Positions 1 to 5,614 of a stretch of DNA of 9,066 nucleotides are shown piece after piece. The notes under the pieces were generated by a model that was given only the letters and a program-made list of their open reading frames with translations, did not search any database and had not been told where the DNA came from. The stretch comes from Bacteroidales bacterium. Lineage in GTDB: Bacteria; Bacteroidota; Bacteroidia; Bacteroidales; P3. The stretch's first letter is position 1. Each line of letters opens with the position of its first letter. The position numbers were made by a program, and so were the translations under genes. The stretch is from positions 1 to 9,066 of the forward strand of contig JALNVJ010000054.1 in the NCBI GenBank assembly GCA_023227645.1, given 5' to 3'.

Positions 1-525
1 TGCCTAATTGATTCGTCTTTAGGCGGGAATACTGATGAATTATTTAATATTATTTCCGATAAATGGTCTGAAAATATGGAAAATCCAGACTATAATAAAA
101 GTGATTTAACTAAAAATGTAGTTGATATGATACTTGAAATGGAGATAAAGAAGATGATTAATAAAAATAAGTGTTTGATTTTCTTAAATAATATATGTTT
201 AACTTCCTCAACTACATTTAAAATATGCAGACTAAATCAATGGCTTTTCTACGATTTAGGCTTTAAAAGATTTAGAAATCCGAAAAATAAAGAAATGATT
301 AAATGTTTATACGGTTTAAAGAAAGCTAAGAACTTTGGCATTATTGGAAAGATTTTAAAGGAATTAAACCTAAATAGTCTTCGTAAATTAGAAAGAAAAT
401 ATGTTTTTTCCGATACTATTAGTGAAAAAGGAGAAGAGTATCTTGAGTTTTTATATAGAGAATTAAAGCCTTTCCAATTAGAAAAAAATGATTTTTCCAT
501 TATAAGAAGCGATAATAATCAGTAA
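1..525 (+). CDS. TIR-like domain protein, copy 1 (5' end outside window)
   Basis: The reading frame is open from base 1 to the stop at 523-525 (174 codons), so the gene begins upstream; the ATG at 76 is internal, because similarity to the second copy starts at the first codon. Codons 1-20 align with residues 103-122 of the protein at 1168-1962 (C-x-I-x-S-S, then D-x-L-x-N-x-I), and the match continues through MINKxKCLxFLNN, a Trp-containing segment, and a C-terminal block with SEKGE, FLY and ELKP. If the architecture is shared, about 100 N-terminal residues are missing here. I read the family as a divergent bacterial TIR-like domain: a beta strand ending in CxID, a hydrophobic strand after MINK, then W-x-x-x-[ED]-L. 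TIR domains often act as NADases or signalling modules in immunity, but no activity is shown for this one. At the W-x-x-x-E position (W81 to codon 85) this copy has Asp. No cotranscribed partner is visible. Confidence 0.6.
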   Translation, partial: CLIDSSLGGNTDELFNIISDKWSENMENPDYNKSDLTKNVVDMILEMEIKKMINKNKCLIFLNNICLTSSTTFKICRLNQWLFYDLGFKRFRNPKNKEMIKCLYGLKKAKNFGIIGKILKELNLNSLRKLERKYVFSDTISEKGEEYLEFLYRELKPFQLEKNDFSIIRSDNNQ

Positions 526-1158
526 CTATGTTAAAAATATTAGATAAAAATTTGAATAACTAAGCCTAATTGCAAAGTTTTCTATTTTCAAGACCTTCTC
601 CTTTCTTATATATATCTAAGCTTCCTACAACATTTATAATATGATTTATGTTCTATTACCTTAACTTTTCTATGTAATTTCCAAAAAAATATCTTTAGTA
701 TTCTAAAATCTTTATTTTAATATTGAACCCTTTAGGGATTAAGTTAATAGATTGGTTTTTTTAATATCAAATATCCAATTTCAATACCCAAAAGCTTGGA
801 AATAAATTTCAATTAATTTGCTAATAATTCTTAAGAATATATATTTCGATGTTTTTATAATTCGTTTTTACTAATCTGGTTTATAGTTTTATAACCCCTT
901 GGTAATTGATTTATTTTTTTTCTTCTTCCTTTTTCTTTTACGATTTAATGTTTTTTTTTTCTTTAGGGATATTTTTTGTTTATCTTTGTCTTCTAATATT
1001 TTCAAAGAAGCTTATTAGATGCTATTATTTATTTATTTAGTTTGATTAAATTTAATTATTCGCAAGTGAATTATTATATTTAATATTAACAAGTAAATTT
1101 ATTCTTATCTAATGTTTTTGAGTATACTAGTGTAAGTTGATTAAAAAAATATTATTAA
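526..1158. other. 633-bp T-rich spacer between the TIR-like copies
   Basis: No reading frame of useful length exists on either strand and no RNA gene is recognisable. The plus strand is strongly T-rich, especially at 900-1000, with runs of ten or more pyrimidines. The only structured items are a CCCT-TT-AGGG mini-palindrome at 728-737 and one promoter-like box at 981-988. It could be the decayed remains of a gene or a long 5' leader; the sequence does not decide between these. Confidence 0.6.
981..988 (+). promoter_or_regulatory. Possible -7 promoter box (TATCTTTG)
   Basis: TATCTTTG matches the Bacteroidota -7 consensus TAnnTTTG exactly, and it is the only such match I found upstream of the second TIR-like gene. 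No clear TTG lies at the right distance for a -33 box. If it is used, the transcript would start near 992 and carry a leader of about 175 nt before the ATG at 1168. Confidence 0.3.
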
Positions 1159-1167
1159 TTGAGCTTT

Positions 1168-1962
1168 ATGTATAGAGGATTCTATTTATCTGTGTCTAAA
1201 AATGATTTCCGTAAGAAAAATAACGGGGATAGTAAATCTATAGGTTTTTATTATTACTATGATTTAGGGATTAAATTATTTGAGAAATATAAAGATATTA
1301 CTATTAAGGGTTTTGAAGATTTCTTAAAAGATGATTCTTTATCTGATATAAATGATATGACTTGTCATTTGTCTAATAAGATTAATGGTCTAATTTTTAT
1401 ACCTAATTCACCTAAGGATAAGGAAATAGCAGTTGCATTATCAGGTTATCTATTTGAAAAGTATGAACTTAATTGTTTTATTTATTCATCTAATAGTGGT
1501 TATTCTGATGATTTATATAATGTTATTATCGATATATTGGCTAAATATAAGAATGATAAGAATATTAATAAGAAAAAATTAGATCTTGATGTGATTAAAT
1601 CGAGGTTTGATCTTCATTTTAATAATATGATTAATAAGACTAAATGTTTGTTTTTCTTGAATAATCTTAGTCCTTTACTTCTTCCTGAATTGAAAATTGA
1701 AAGTCTTTCTAATTGGTTCTCCTCTGAACTTGGTATTAAAGGATTGGAAACTAGTTCGGAAGATAATGTTCTTATTTCTTTAGATGATAAAAATGAATCT
1801 GAAAATTGCTGTTCTGCAACTAAGATATTAAGCAATCTCAACTTAGATCATCTATGTAAATTGGATAAATCTTATATTTTTGGCAATAAAACTTCTGAAA
1901 AAGGTGAGTCTTTTTTAGACTTTTTATATAATGAATTAAAACCTAATGCATTAAATAAATAA
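1168..1962 (+). CDS. TIR-like domain protein, copy 2
   Basis: 264 residues from ATG 1168. A TTG at 1159 in the same frame, directly after an in-frame stop, would add three residues; the ATG is preferred because it gives an MYR start, which I recall from related Bacteroides proteins. The layout is: an N-terminal region of about 70 residues of unknown fold; a beta strand followed by NSPKDKEIA and an amphipathic helix (residues 75-97), reminiscent of the TIR box-1 pattern FISHSxKDK; a second strand, NCFIY (102-106); a hydrophobic strand after MINKTKC; and W183-F-S-S-E187, which fits the W-x-x-x-E motif holding the catalytic Glu of NAD-cleaving TIR domains. The C-terminal third has no known motif but shares SEKGE and ELKP with copy 1. 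There is no signal peptide or membrane segment, so it is probably cytoplasmic. An antiphage or signalling role is inference from the fold. A diverged paralogue of non-TIR function is the alternative. Confidence 0.65.
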   Translation: MYRGFYLSVSKNDFRKKNNGDSKSIGFYYYYDLGIKLFEKYKDITIKGFEDFLKDDSLSDINDMTCHLSNKINGLIFIPNSPKDKEIAVALSGYLFEKYELNCFIYSSNSGYSDDLYNVIIDILAKYKNDKNINKKKLDLDVIKSRFDLHFNNMINKTKCLFFLNNLSPLLLPELKIESLSNWFSSELGIKGLETSSEDNVLISLDDKNESENCCSATKILSNLNLDHLCKLDKSYIFGNKTSEKGESFLDFLYNELKPNALNK

Positions 1963-1980
1963 GTTTTTCTTCTTATTTAT
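1955..1980 (+). terminator. Weak AT-only hairpin at the end of the TIR-like gene
   Basis: ATAAATAAG at 1955-1963 pairs with CTTATTTAT at 1972-1980 across an 8-nt pyrimidine loop. The stem includes the stop codon. It is nearly all A-T pairs and is followed by CCC, not a U-tract, so terminator activity is doubtful. Confidence 0.25.
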
Positions 1981-1989
1981 CCCTAAGGT

Positions 1990-2024
1990 TTTGCCTTTCT
2001 ATTCTCCATTTTTTTGTATATTTG
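1990..2024 (+). promoter_or_regulatory. ispG promoter
   Basis: TTTG at 1990-1993 and TATATTTG at 2017-2024 match the Bacteroidota -33 and -7 boxes, with a 23-bp spacer. Transcription would start near 2028, leaving a leader of about 40 nt before ATG 2069. The box order and the match to TAnnTTTG are seen directly; use in vivo is inferred. Confidence 0.6.
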
Positions 2025-2068
2025 TAGTCGAAATTACTATTAGAAATTTTAGTGTAATATTATAGATT

Positions 2069-3274
2069 ATGAATAAATTTGATGAGATTAATAAGAGATT
2101 ATCACCTTATCGTAGGCTTTCTTGGGAGGTAATGGTTGGAAATATAGGTATTGGAGGAAGGAATCCTGTTAGAATTCAGTCGATGACCAATACCGATACT
2201 ATGGATATTATAGCAACATGTGACCAAGTTGAGAGATTGGTTGGTGAAGGTTGTGAGCTGGTTAGGATAACTGCTCCCGATGTTTTGGCGGCTCAGAACT
2301 TAAGAAACATTAAAATAGAACTTGAAAAAAGAAATTGTTTTGTTCCATTAATTGCAGATATACATTTTAATCCCAAGGCTGCAGAGGTGGCAGCCGCTAT
2401 TGTTGAGAAGATAAGGATTAATCCTGGCAACTATACTGATAGGAATAGGGGTAAGATTTCTTATTCTGAGACTGAATATAATGCAGAATTGGATAAGATT
2501 AAGGAGAGACTTGCACCTCTTATTGAGATTTGTAAGAAACATAATACTGCAATTCGTATTGGAACTAATCATGGTTCGCTATCCGAAAGGGTGGTTTCAC
2601 GTTATGGAAATACCCCTTTGGCTATGGCTATTTCGGCACTTGAATTTGCAAAAATCTGCCATTCCCTAGGCTTTGACAATCTTATCTTATCCGAAAAGTC
2701 AAGTAATGTAAAGACAATGGTTTCATCAACACGTATCTTATGTGAGTTATTGGATAATGAAGGTTTGAACTATCCAATTCATATTGGTGTTACCGAAGCT
2801 GGAGATGGACAAGATGGTAGGATAAAATCCGCAGTAGGGATAGGAGCTCTTTTGGCAATTGGGATTGGAGATACTATACGCGTTTCACTTACTGAGAAGC
2901 CTGAGGCAGAAATCCTTGTTGCAAAGGATATACTTCAAGCCTCAGGCGATAAAATCTATAAGGCCGAGTTCGTTTCTTGTCCTTCCTGTGGAAGAACTAA
3001 GTATGATATTGAGGCAGCATTGGCGAAAGTTAAACAAGAATGCAGTCATTTGGTAGGAATAAAGATAGGAGTTATGGGCTGTATTGTTAATGGTCCAGGC
3101 GAAATGGCTGATGCTCATTATGGATATGTAGGTTCTGGCAATAAAAAAGTCAACCTTTATCGTTCCAAAGACTTAGTTTATTCCAATATAGATGAAGACA
3201 AAGCCATAGAAATGCTAAAAGAAATGATACGTCAAGACGGCAATTGGAAGGATAAACTTGATATAATTAAGTAA
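2069..3274 (+). CDS. ispG: 4-hydroxy-3-methylbut-2-enyl diphosphate synthase (IspG/GcpE)
   Basis: This is the penultimate enzyme of the MEP isoprenoid pathway. It reductively opens methylerythritol cyclodiphosphate to HMBPP in the cytoplasm, using a [4Fe-4S] cluster. The 401 residues show the N-terminal TIM-barrel signatures (RIQSMTNT, LIADIHFNP, RINPGNY, IRIGTNHGSL, GVTEAGDG) and a C-terminal Fe-S domain with the expected ligands C304-P-S-C307, C338 and E345 (GCIVNGPGE). The segment after RINPGNY is longer than in the E. coli enzyme and resembles the large Bacteroidetes/plant form. That form normally carries a roughly 200-residue insert (domain A*) between barrel and Fe-S domain; here VSLTEKPEAEI runs directly into the Fe-S domain, so the insert is absent. 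The gene appears monocistronic, with its own promoter and a strong terminator. The frame is intact and all key residues are present, so it is probably functional. Confidence 0.97.
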   Translation: MNKFDEINKRLSPYRRLSWEVMVGNIGIGGRNPVRIQSMTNTDTMDIIATCDQVERLVGEGCELVRITAPDVLAAQNLRNIKIELEKRNCFVPLIADIHFNPKAAEVAAAIVEKIRINPGNYTDRNRGKISYSETEYNAELDKIKERLAPLIEICKKHNTAIRIGTNHGSLSERVVSRYGNTPLAMAISALEFAKICHSLGFDNLILSEKSSNVKTMVSSTRILCELLDNEGLNYPIHIGVTEAGDGQDGRIKSAVGIGALLAIGIGDTIRVSLTEKPEAEILVAKDILQASGDKIYKAEFVSCPSCGRTKYDIEAALAKVKQECSHLVGIKIGVMGCIVNGPGEMADAHYGYVGSGNKKVNLYRSKDLVYSNIDEDKAIEMLKEMIRQDGNWKDKLDIIK

Positions 3275-3319
3275 AATAACCTATTGTTTATCATCAGATT
3301 ATTTTAATTCTAAACATAG

Positions 3320-3357
3320 AAAAAGCTCAGAAGTGATAAGATTTCTGAGCTTTTTTA
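3320..3357. terminator. Strong, probably bidirectional rho-independent terminator
   Basis: AAAAGCTCAGAA (3321-3332) pairs perfectly with TTCTGAGCTTTT (3343-3354) across a 10-nt loop, followed on the plus strand by a run of T. On the minus strand the same stem ends in TTTTT. It lies 46 bp after the ispG stop and about 115 bp beyond the stop of the convergent methyltransferase gene, so it can insulate both. Confidence 0.9.
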
Positions 3358-3473
3358 TTTTGATTTTCTTTGTAGTTTGTTCTTATTCTTTTTAGATTGC
3401 TTTTCTTGAATTTTAGGTTTTTGATAAGCTATTAAAGAGAATAGAAGTAAGAAGTTCTAATAATTATTTATGA

Positions 3474-4199
3474 TTACTTAACCATAAAAGCTACTTGATA
3501 ATAATTATTAACTGCACCAATCAATTCAAAGTCTATATAAAACGATTCTCTAAATATCTTAAATGCAGAATATTCATGATTTGGAACATTATATTCATCA
3601 AAGAATAATATATCTCCTTTATTAAGATGCTTAGCTATTGATGTAAGAACAAATAATGTTGCTGAAAAGATATCCGCATCTAAGTGAATTATCTTAGGTT
3701 TAGATTTATCAAAATTATTATTATCAATAAAGTCAAATAGGGTTTCTTGAAATAAACCTTTAACGAATGTTGTTCTATTATCATCGATAGTTGGTATAAG
3801 ATTCGCCATATCTCCCTTCTTAAAAAAGCCCCAATTCTCTGGTAATCCTTCAAATGTATCAAACCCAAAGAAGCGAGAATTCTCATTTTTTATGTTGTTT
3901 ACCCACCATTTAAAAGAATCTCCTCCTGAAACACCAAATTCGTAATAATTAATATCTTTAAATTCTAAATTGAATTTGCTATGAATAAATTGATAAAGTT
4001 CATACCTTTTGCTATGATTTCTTTTAAAAGTGAAATAATCATTAAATTCAATTTTATCTTGATTACTTATCCATCTTGATAATGAAATTGTATTTGCAAT
4101 AAATTTAAAAGGCTTTTCAGCAAAACCAAATAAGATATGAGGCTTAGAAAGAATAACTAAATTCTTTGCAAAAGCGTTAACTTTAATTTTATTAATCAT
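3474..4199 (-). CDS. Class I SAM-dependent methyltransferase, TylF/macrocin O-methyltransferase-like
   Basis: 241 residues from ATG 4199. A longer frame opens at TTG 4226, but a TAnnTTTG box at 4224-4231 covers that codon, so it should not be transcribed. Visible signatures are Y-E-F-G-V-S-G-G (motif I for SAM, residues 86-93), F-G-F-D-T-F-E-G-L-P (111-120, the acidic end of strand 2 and the hallmark of TylF-type enzymes), H-L-D-A-D (172-176) and F-F-D-E-Y (199-203). The acidic residues in the last two correspond to the family's divalent metal ligands. Known relatives methylate sugar hydroxyls of macrolides or glycans; the substrate here is unknown, and no glycosyltransferase or polyketide gene is nearby. 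There is no membrane segment, and the basic, hydrophobic N-terminus (about 45 residues) precedes the fold. The gene is downstream of the HipB-like gene on the same strand but has its own promoter. Confidence 0.82.
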   Translation of the reverse strand: MINKIKVNAFAKNLVILSKPHILFGFAEKPFKFIANTISLSRWISNQDKIEFNDYFTFKRNHSKRYELYQFIHSKFNLEFKDINYYEFGVSGGDSFKWWVNNIKNENSRFFGFDTFEGLPENWGFFKKGDMANLIPTIDDNRTTFVKGLFQETLFDFIDNNNFDKSKPKIIHLDADIFSATLFVLTSIAKHLNKGDILFFDEYNVPNHEYSAFKIFRESFYIDFELIGAVNNYYQVAFMVK

Positions 4200-4223
4200 C
4201 TTTAGTTTTTTAAAATTATGTGG

Positions 4224-4231
4224 CAAAGTTA
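4224..4231 (-). promoter_or_regulatory. Methyltransferase promoter, -7 box
   Basis: On the minus strand the sequence reads TAACTTTG, a perfect TAnnTTTG. Transcription would start near 4220, giving a leader of about 20 nt before ATG 4199, and this decides against the TTG start at 4226. No convincing -33 TTG is visible, which fits a promoter that is weak or needs a regulator. Confidence 0.5.
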
Positions 4232-4238
4232 AGACAAA

Positions 4239-4248
4239 AAGGTATAAT
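4239..4248. promoter_or_regulatory. Possible operator half-site in the methyltransferase promoter
   Basis: AAGGTATAAT here is identical to the minus-strand reading of 4643-4652, one arm of the palindrome in front of the HipB-like gene. It sits 8 bp upstream of the methyltransferase -7 box, where a bound protein would obstruct RNA polymerase. It is a single half-site with no second arm, so binding is an inference. Confidence 0.3.
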
Positions 4249-4341
4249 CATGATATTAATTTTGAAAATAATTATGTTAATTGGTAAAATGAGATTATAT
4301 TTTATAAGCTTTTTTTTGATTTACTTATTATTTCCTACTTA

Positions 4342-4560
4342 TTAAAGGAGTTTTGATCTATCAATATCAGTAGGTCCAAGTTCAGAACCGAAGAGAATTA
4401 ATACGTTATTTACTTTATCCATTCTTAGAGTTGGCTTTCCTTGCTCTAGTTCTCTTATAAATCTTAGTCCAACTCCTGCTTTTTCAGATAGTTCTATCTG
4501 AGTTAGGCCTGTGTCTTTCCTCATTTTCTTAACGAATTCTTGTAGCGTTTCTTTCTTCAT
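4342..4560 (-). CDS. HipB-like HTH transcriptional regulator (y4mF/XRE type), orphan
   Basis: 72 residues, almost entirely one XRE-type DNA-binding domain. An N-terminal helix is followed by G-L-T-Q-I-E-L-S-E-K-A-G-V (helix-turn, residues 18-30), the recognition helix G-L-R-F-I-R-E-L-E-Q-G-K (31-42), then P-T-L-R-M-D-K-V and a short hydrophobic dimerisation helix ending near residue 62. This is the pattern of y4mF-family HipB antitoxins, which bind DNA as dimers and repress their own operon while holding the HipA kinase inactive. The full family length is present, so it is not a fragment. No hipA follows: the next 142 bp before the methyltransferase start hold no reading frame for one. ATG 4560 is the natural start, with a predicted 56-nt leader. 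Palindromic sites around its promoter point to autoregulation. It may be a solitary regulator, or the survivor of a lost hipBA module. Confidence 0.88.
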   Translation of the reverse strand: MKKETLQEFVKKMRKDTGLTQIELSEKAGVGLRFIRELEQGKPTLRMDKVNNVLILFGSELGPTDIDRSKLL

Positions 4561-4619
4561 ATTATAGTTTTTAGGGTATTTATTTATTGTTTTTCGATAA
4601 TATTATACCCTTTCAGGTG

Positions 4620-4627
4620 CAAATATA
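4620..4627 (-). promoter_or_regulatory. HipB-like gene promoter, -7 box
   Basis: The minus strand reads TATATTTG followed by C, a full match to TAnnTTTG. Start of transcription would be near 4616. The position expected for a -33 TTG is occupied by an arm of the palindrome at 4643-4664 and shows no TTG. Confidence 0.5.
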
Positions 4628-4642
4628 CTAATAATTAGTCTA

Positions 4643-4664
4643 ATTATACCTTATTGGGTATAAT
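4643..4664. promoter_or_regulatory. Compact palindromic operator candidate
   Basis: ATTATACC (4643-4650) and GGTATAAT (4657-4664) form a perfect 8-bp inverted repeat with a 6-bp spacer, about -27 to -48 relative to the predicted start of the HipB-like transcript. The form resembles the E. coli HipB operator (TATCC, 8-bp spacer, GGATA), as expected for a small XRE dimer. It also lies about 75-95 bp upstream of the predicted start of the divergent nuclease gene, so it might affect both directions. Confidence 0.55.
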
Positions 4665-4696
4665 ATATTTCAAATCTTTTGTCATAACAGATATGC

Positions 4697-4734
4697 TTTT
4701 TTGATTGTCATTATATAATAATGTAGTAAATTTG
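4697..4734 (+). promoter_or_regulatory. Nuclease-dehydrogenase operon promoter
   Basis: TTTTTTG at 4697-4703 serves as -33 box and TAAATTTG at 4727-4734 as -7 box, with the same 23-bp spacer as at ispG. Transcription should start near 4738, only about four bases before ATG 4742. The mRNA would be almost leaderless if this is the promoter in use. Confidence 0.55.
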
Positions 4735-4741
4735 CATTATT

Positions 4742-5614
4742 ATGAGGGTTAGGACTTTTCTATTGTTTGGGGCATTTTTTTTATTTCTATATTCGGGAAA
4801 CGTTCTTTCTCAGAATATAGGTCAGGTTCTTAGCGTAGATAATTCAATTCCTATATATTATAATTCCAATAAAAAAGGCAAGAAAGAGGTCTTGAAATTA
4901 GAGGTTATTGATCATAAATACTATAAGATTGGCTACTGGGATAAGCATAAACAGAGTGCTTGGGTGGCATATCTTTTGACAAGGGAAATGGTAGAAGGAA
5001 AAAAAGCTACTCGTTCTAATAAGTTTAGGATGGATAAAAAGCTCTCCACAAGGCCTATATCTTCAAGTGATTATACAAAGTCTGGCTATGATAGGGGCCA
5101 TATTTGCCCAAGTGCTGATATGAGTTTCTCGCAAGATGCACAGGATATGACCTTTCTTATGAGTAATATTTCCCCTCAATTACATTCTTTTAATGCTGGA
5201 AAATGGAAGCAGTTGGAAGAGAAGGTTAGACAATGGGCTATTGAAAATGATAGTATTATAGTGATTTCTGGTCCAATTCTCGATTCTATTAAAGGAAAAA
5301 TAGGAAAAAATAATATTTCAGTTCCCTATAGTTTTTATAAGATAATTATAGATATCTCTTATCCAGACTATAAGGCTATAGGTTTTATTATGCCTAATAA
5401 GAAATTAGACCAAAACTTATACTATTATAGTCTGACTATTAGACAAGTAGAAGAGGCAATTGGGATGGATTTCTTTCCTAATCTAAGTCGGAATAAACTA
5501 ATTTCTGAATTGGAAACTAGATATTCTGATTTTGGATTAAGATCTATTGATAATAAAGTTGTTAAGAATAAAAAAAATACTAAGAATGTCAAGAAAGCAA
5601 AGACAAGCAATTAA
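4742..5614 (+). CDS. Secreted DNA/RNA non-specific endonuclease (NUC/EndoG family, beta-beta-alpha-metal)
   Basis: 290 residues. A signal peptide is plain: charged R-V-R, a hydrophobic core of leucine and phenylalanine (residues 5-17), then S-G-N-V-L-S-Q with probable cleavage near residue 24, so it acts in the periplasm or outside the cell. The nuclease core carries the D117-R-G-H120 motif (Y-D-R-G-H-I-C-P-S-A-D-M), S-N-I-S-P-Q (141-146) and N151-A-G-K-W-x-x-L-E159. By comparison with Serratia nuclease, H120 is the general base (H89), N151 the magnesium ligand (N119) and E159 corresponds to E127, so every catalytic residue is present. Such enzymes cut DNA and RNA without sequence preference, in nutrient scavenging or removal of foreign DNA. 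The C-terminal 20 residues are lysine- and asparagine-rich; they overlap the next gene and may aid nucleic-acid binding. Start: only ATG 4742 preserves the basic N-region of the signal peptide. Confidence 0.93.
   Translation: MRVRTFLLFGAFFLFLYSGNVLSQNIGQVLSVDNSIPIYYNSNKKGKKEVLKLEVIDHKYYKIGYWDKHKQSAWVAYLLTREMVEGKKATRSNKFRMDKKLSTRPISSSDYTKSGYDRGHICPSADMSFSQDAQDMTFLMSNISPQLHSFNAGKWKQLEEKVRQWAIENDSIIVISGPILDSIKGKIGKNNISVPYSFYKIIIDISYPDYKAIGFIMPNKKLDQNLYYYSLTIRQVEEAIGMDFFPNLSRNKLISELETRYSDFGLRSIDNKVVKNKKNTKNVKKAKTSN

Larger units (their letters stand above)
4601..4666. promoter_or_regulatory. Long-spaced inverted repeat bracketing the HipB-like promoter
   Basis: ATATTATACCC at 4600-4610 and GGGTATAATAT at 4656-4666 are perfect reverse complements (11 bp) separated by 45 bp. 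The -7 box of the regulator gene (4620-4627) lies between them. A further partial half-site, GGGTAT, occurs at 4574-4579 in the leader. Such spacing is compatible with two dimers bridging the promoter. The repeats are seen directly; binding is inferred. Confidence 0.5.

Noticed and set aside
249..500. Minus-strand frame opposite TIR-like copy 1
   Set aside because: Antisense shadow of a coding sequence supported by paralogy; it has no family features of its own.
2..572. Nine-base direct repeat GCCTAATTG at 2-10 and 564-572, considered as a target-site duplication
   Set aside because: The segment between holds the paralogous gene's 3' part and no transposase or terminal inverted repeats; nine bases can recur by chance in such AT-rich DNA.
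526..1158. CRISPR array or tandem repeats in the spacer
   Set aside because: No regularly spaced repeat unit was found; the apparent similarity is only the shared T-rich composition.
4200..4226. N-terminal extension of the methyltransferase to TTG 4226
   Set aside because: A TAnnTTTG promoter box covers the TTG on the same strand, so the codon would not be transcribed; ATG 4199 is adequate.
5547..5585. Thirteen extra N-terminal residues of the dehydrogenase
   Set aside because: The extension is a lysine- and isoleucine-rich read-through of the nuclease 3' end in another frame, and homologues begin nearer to ATG 5586.
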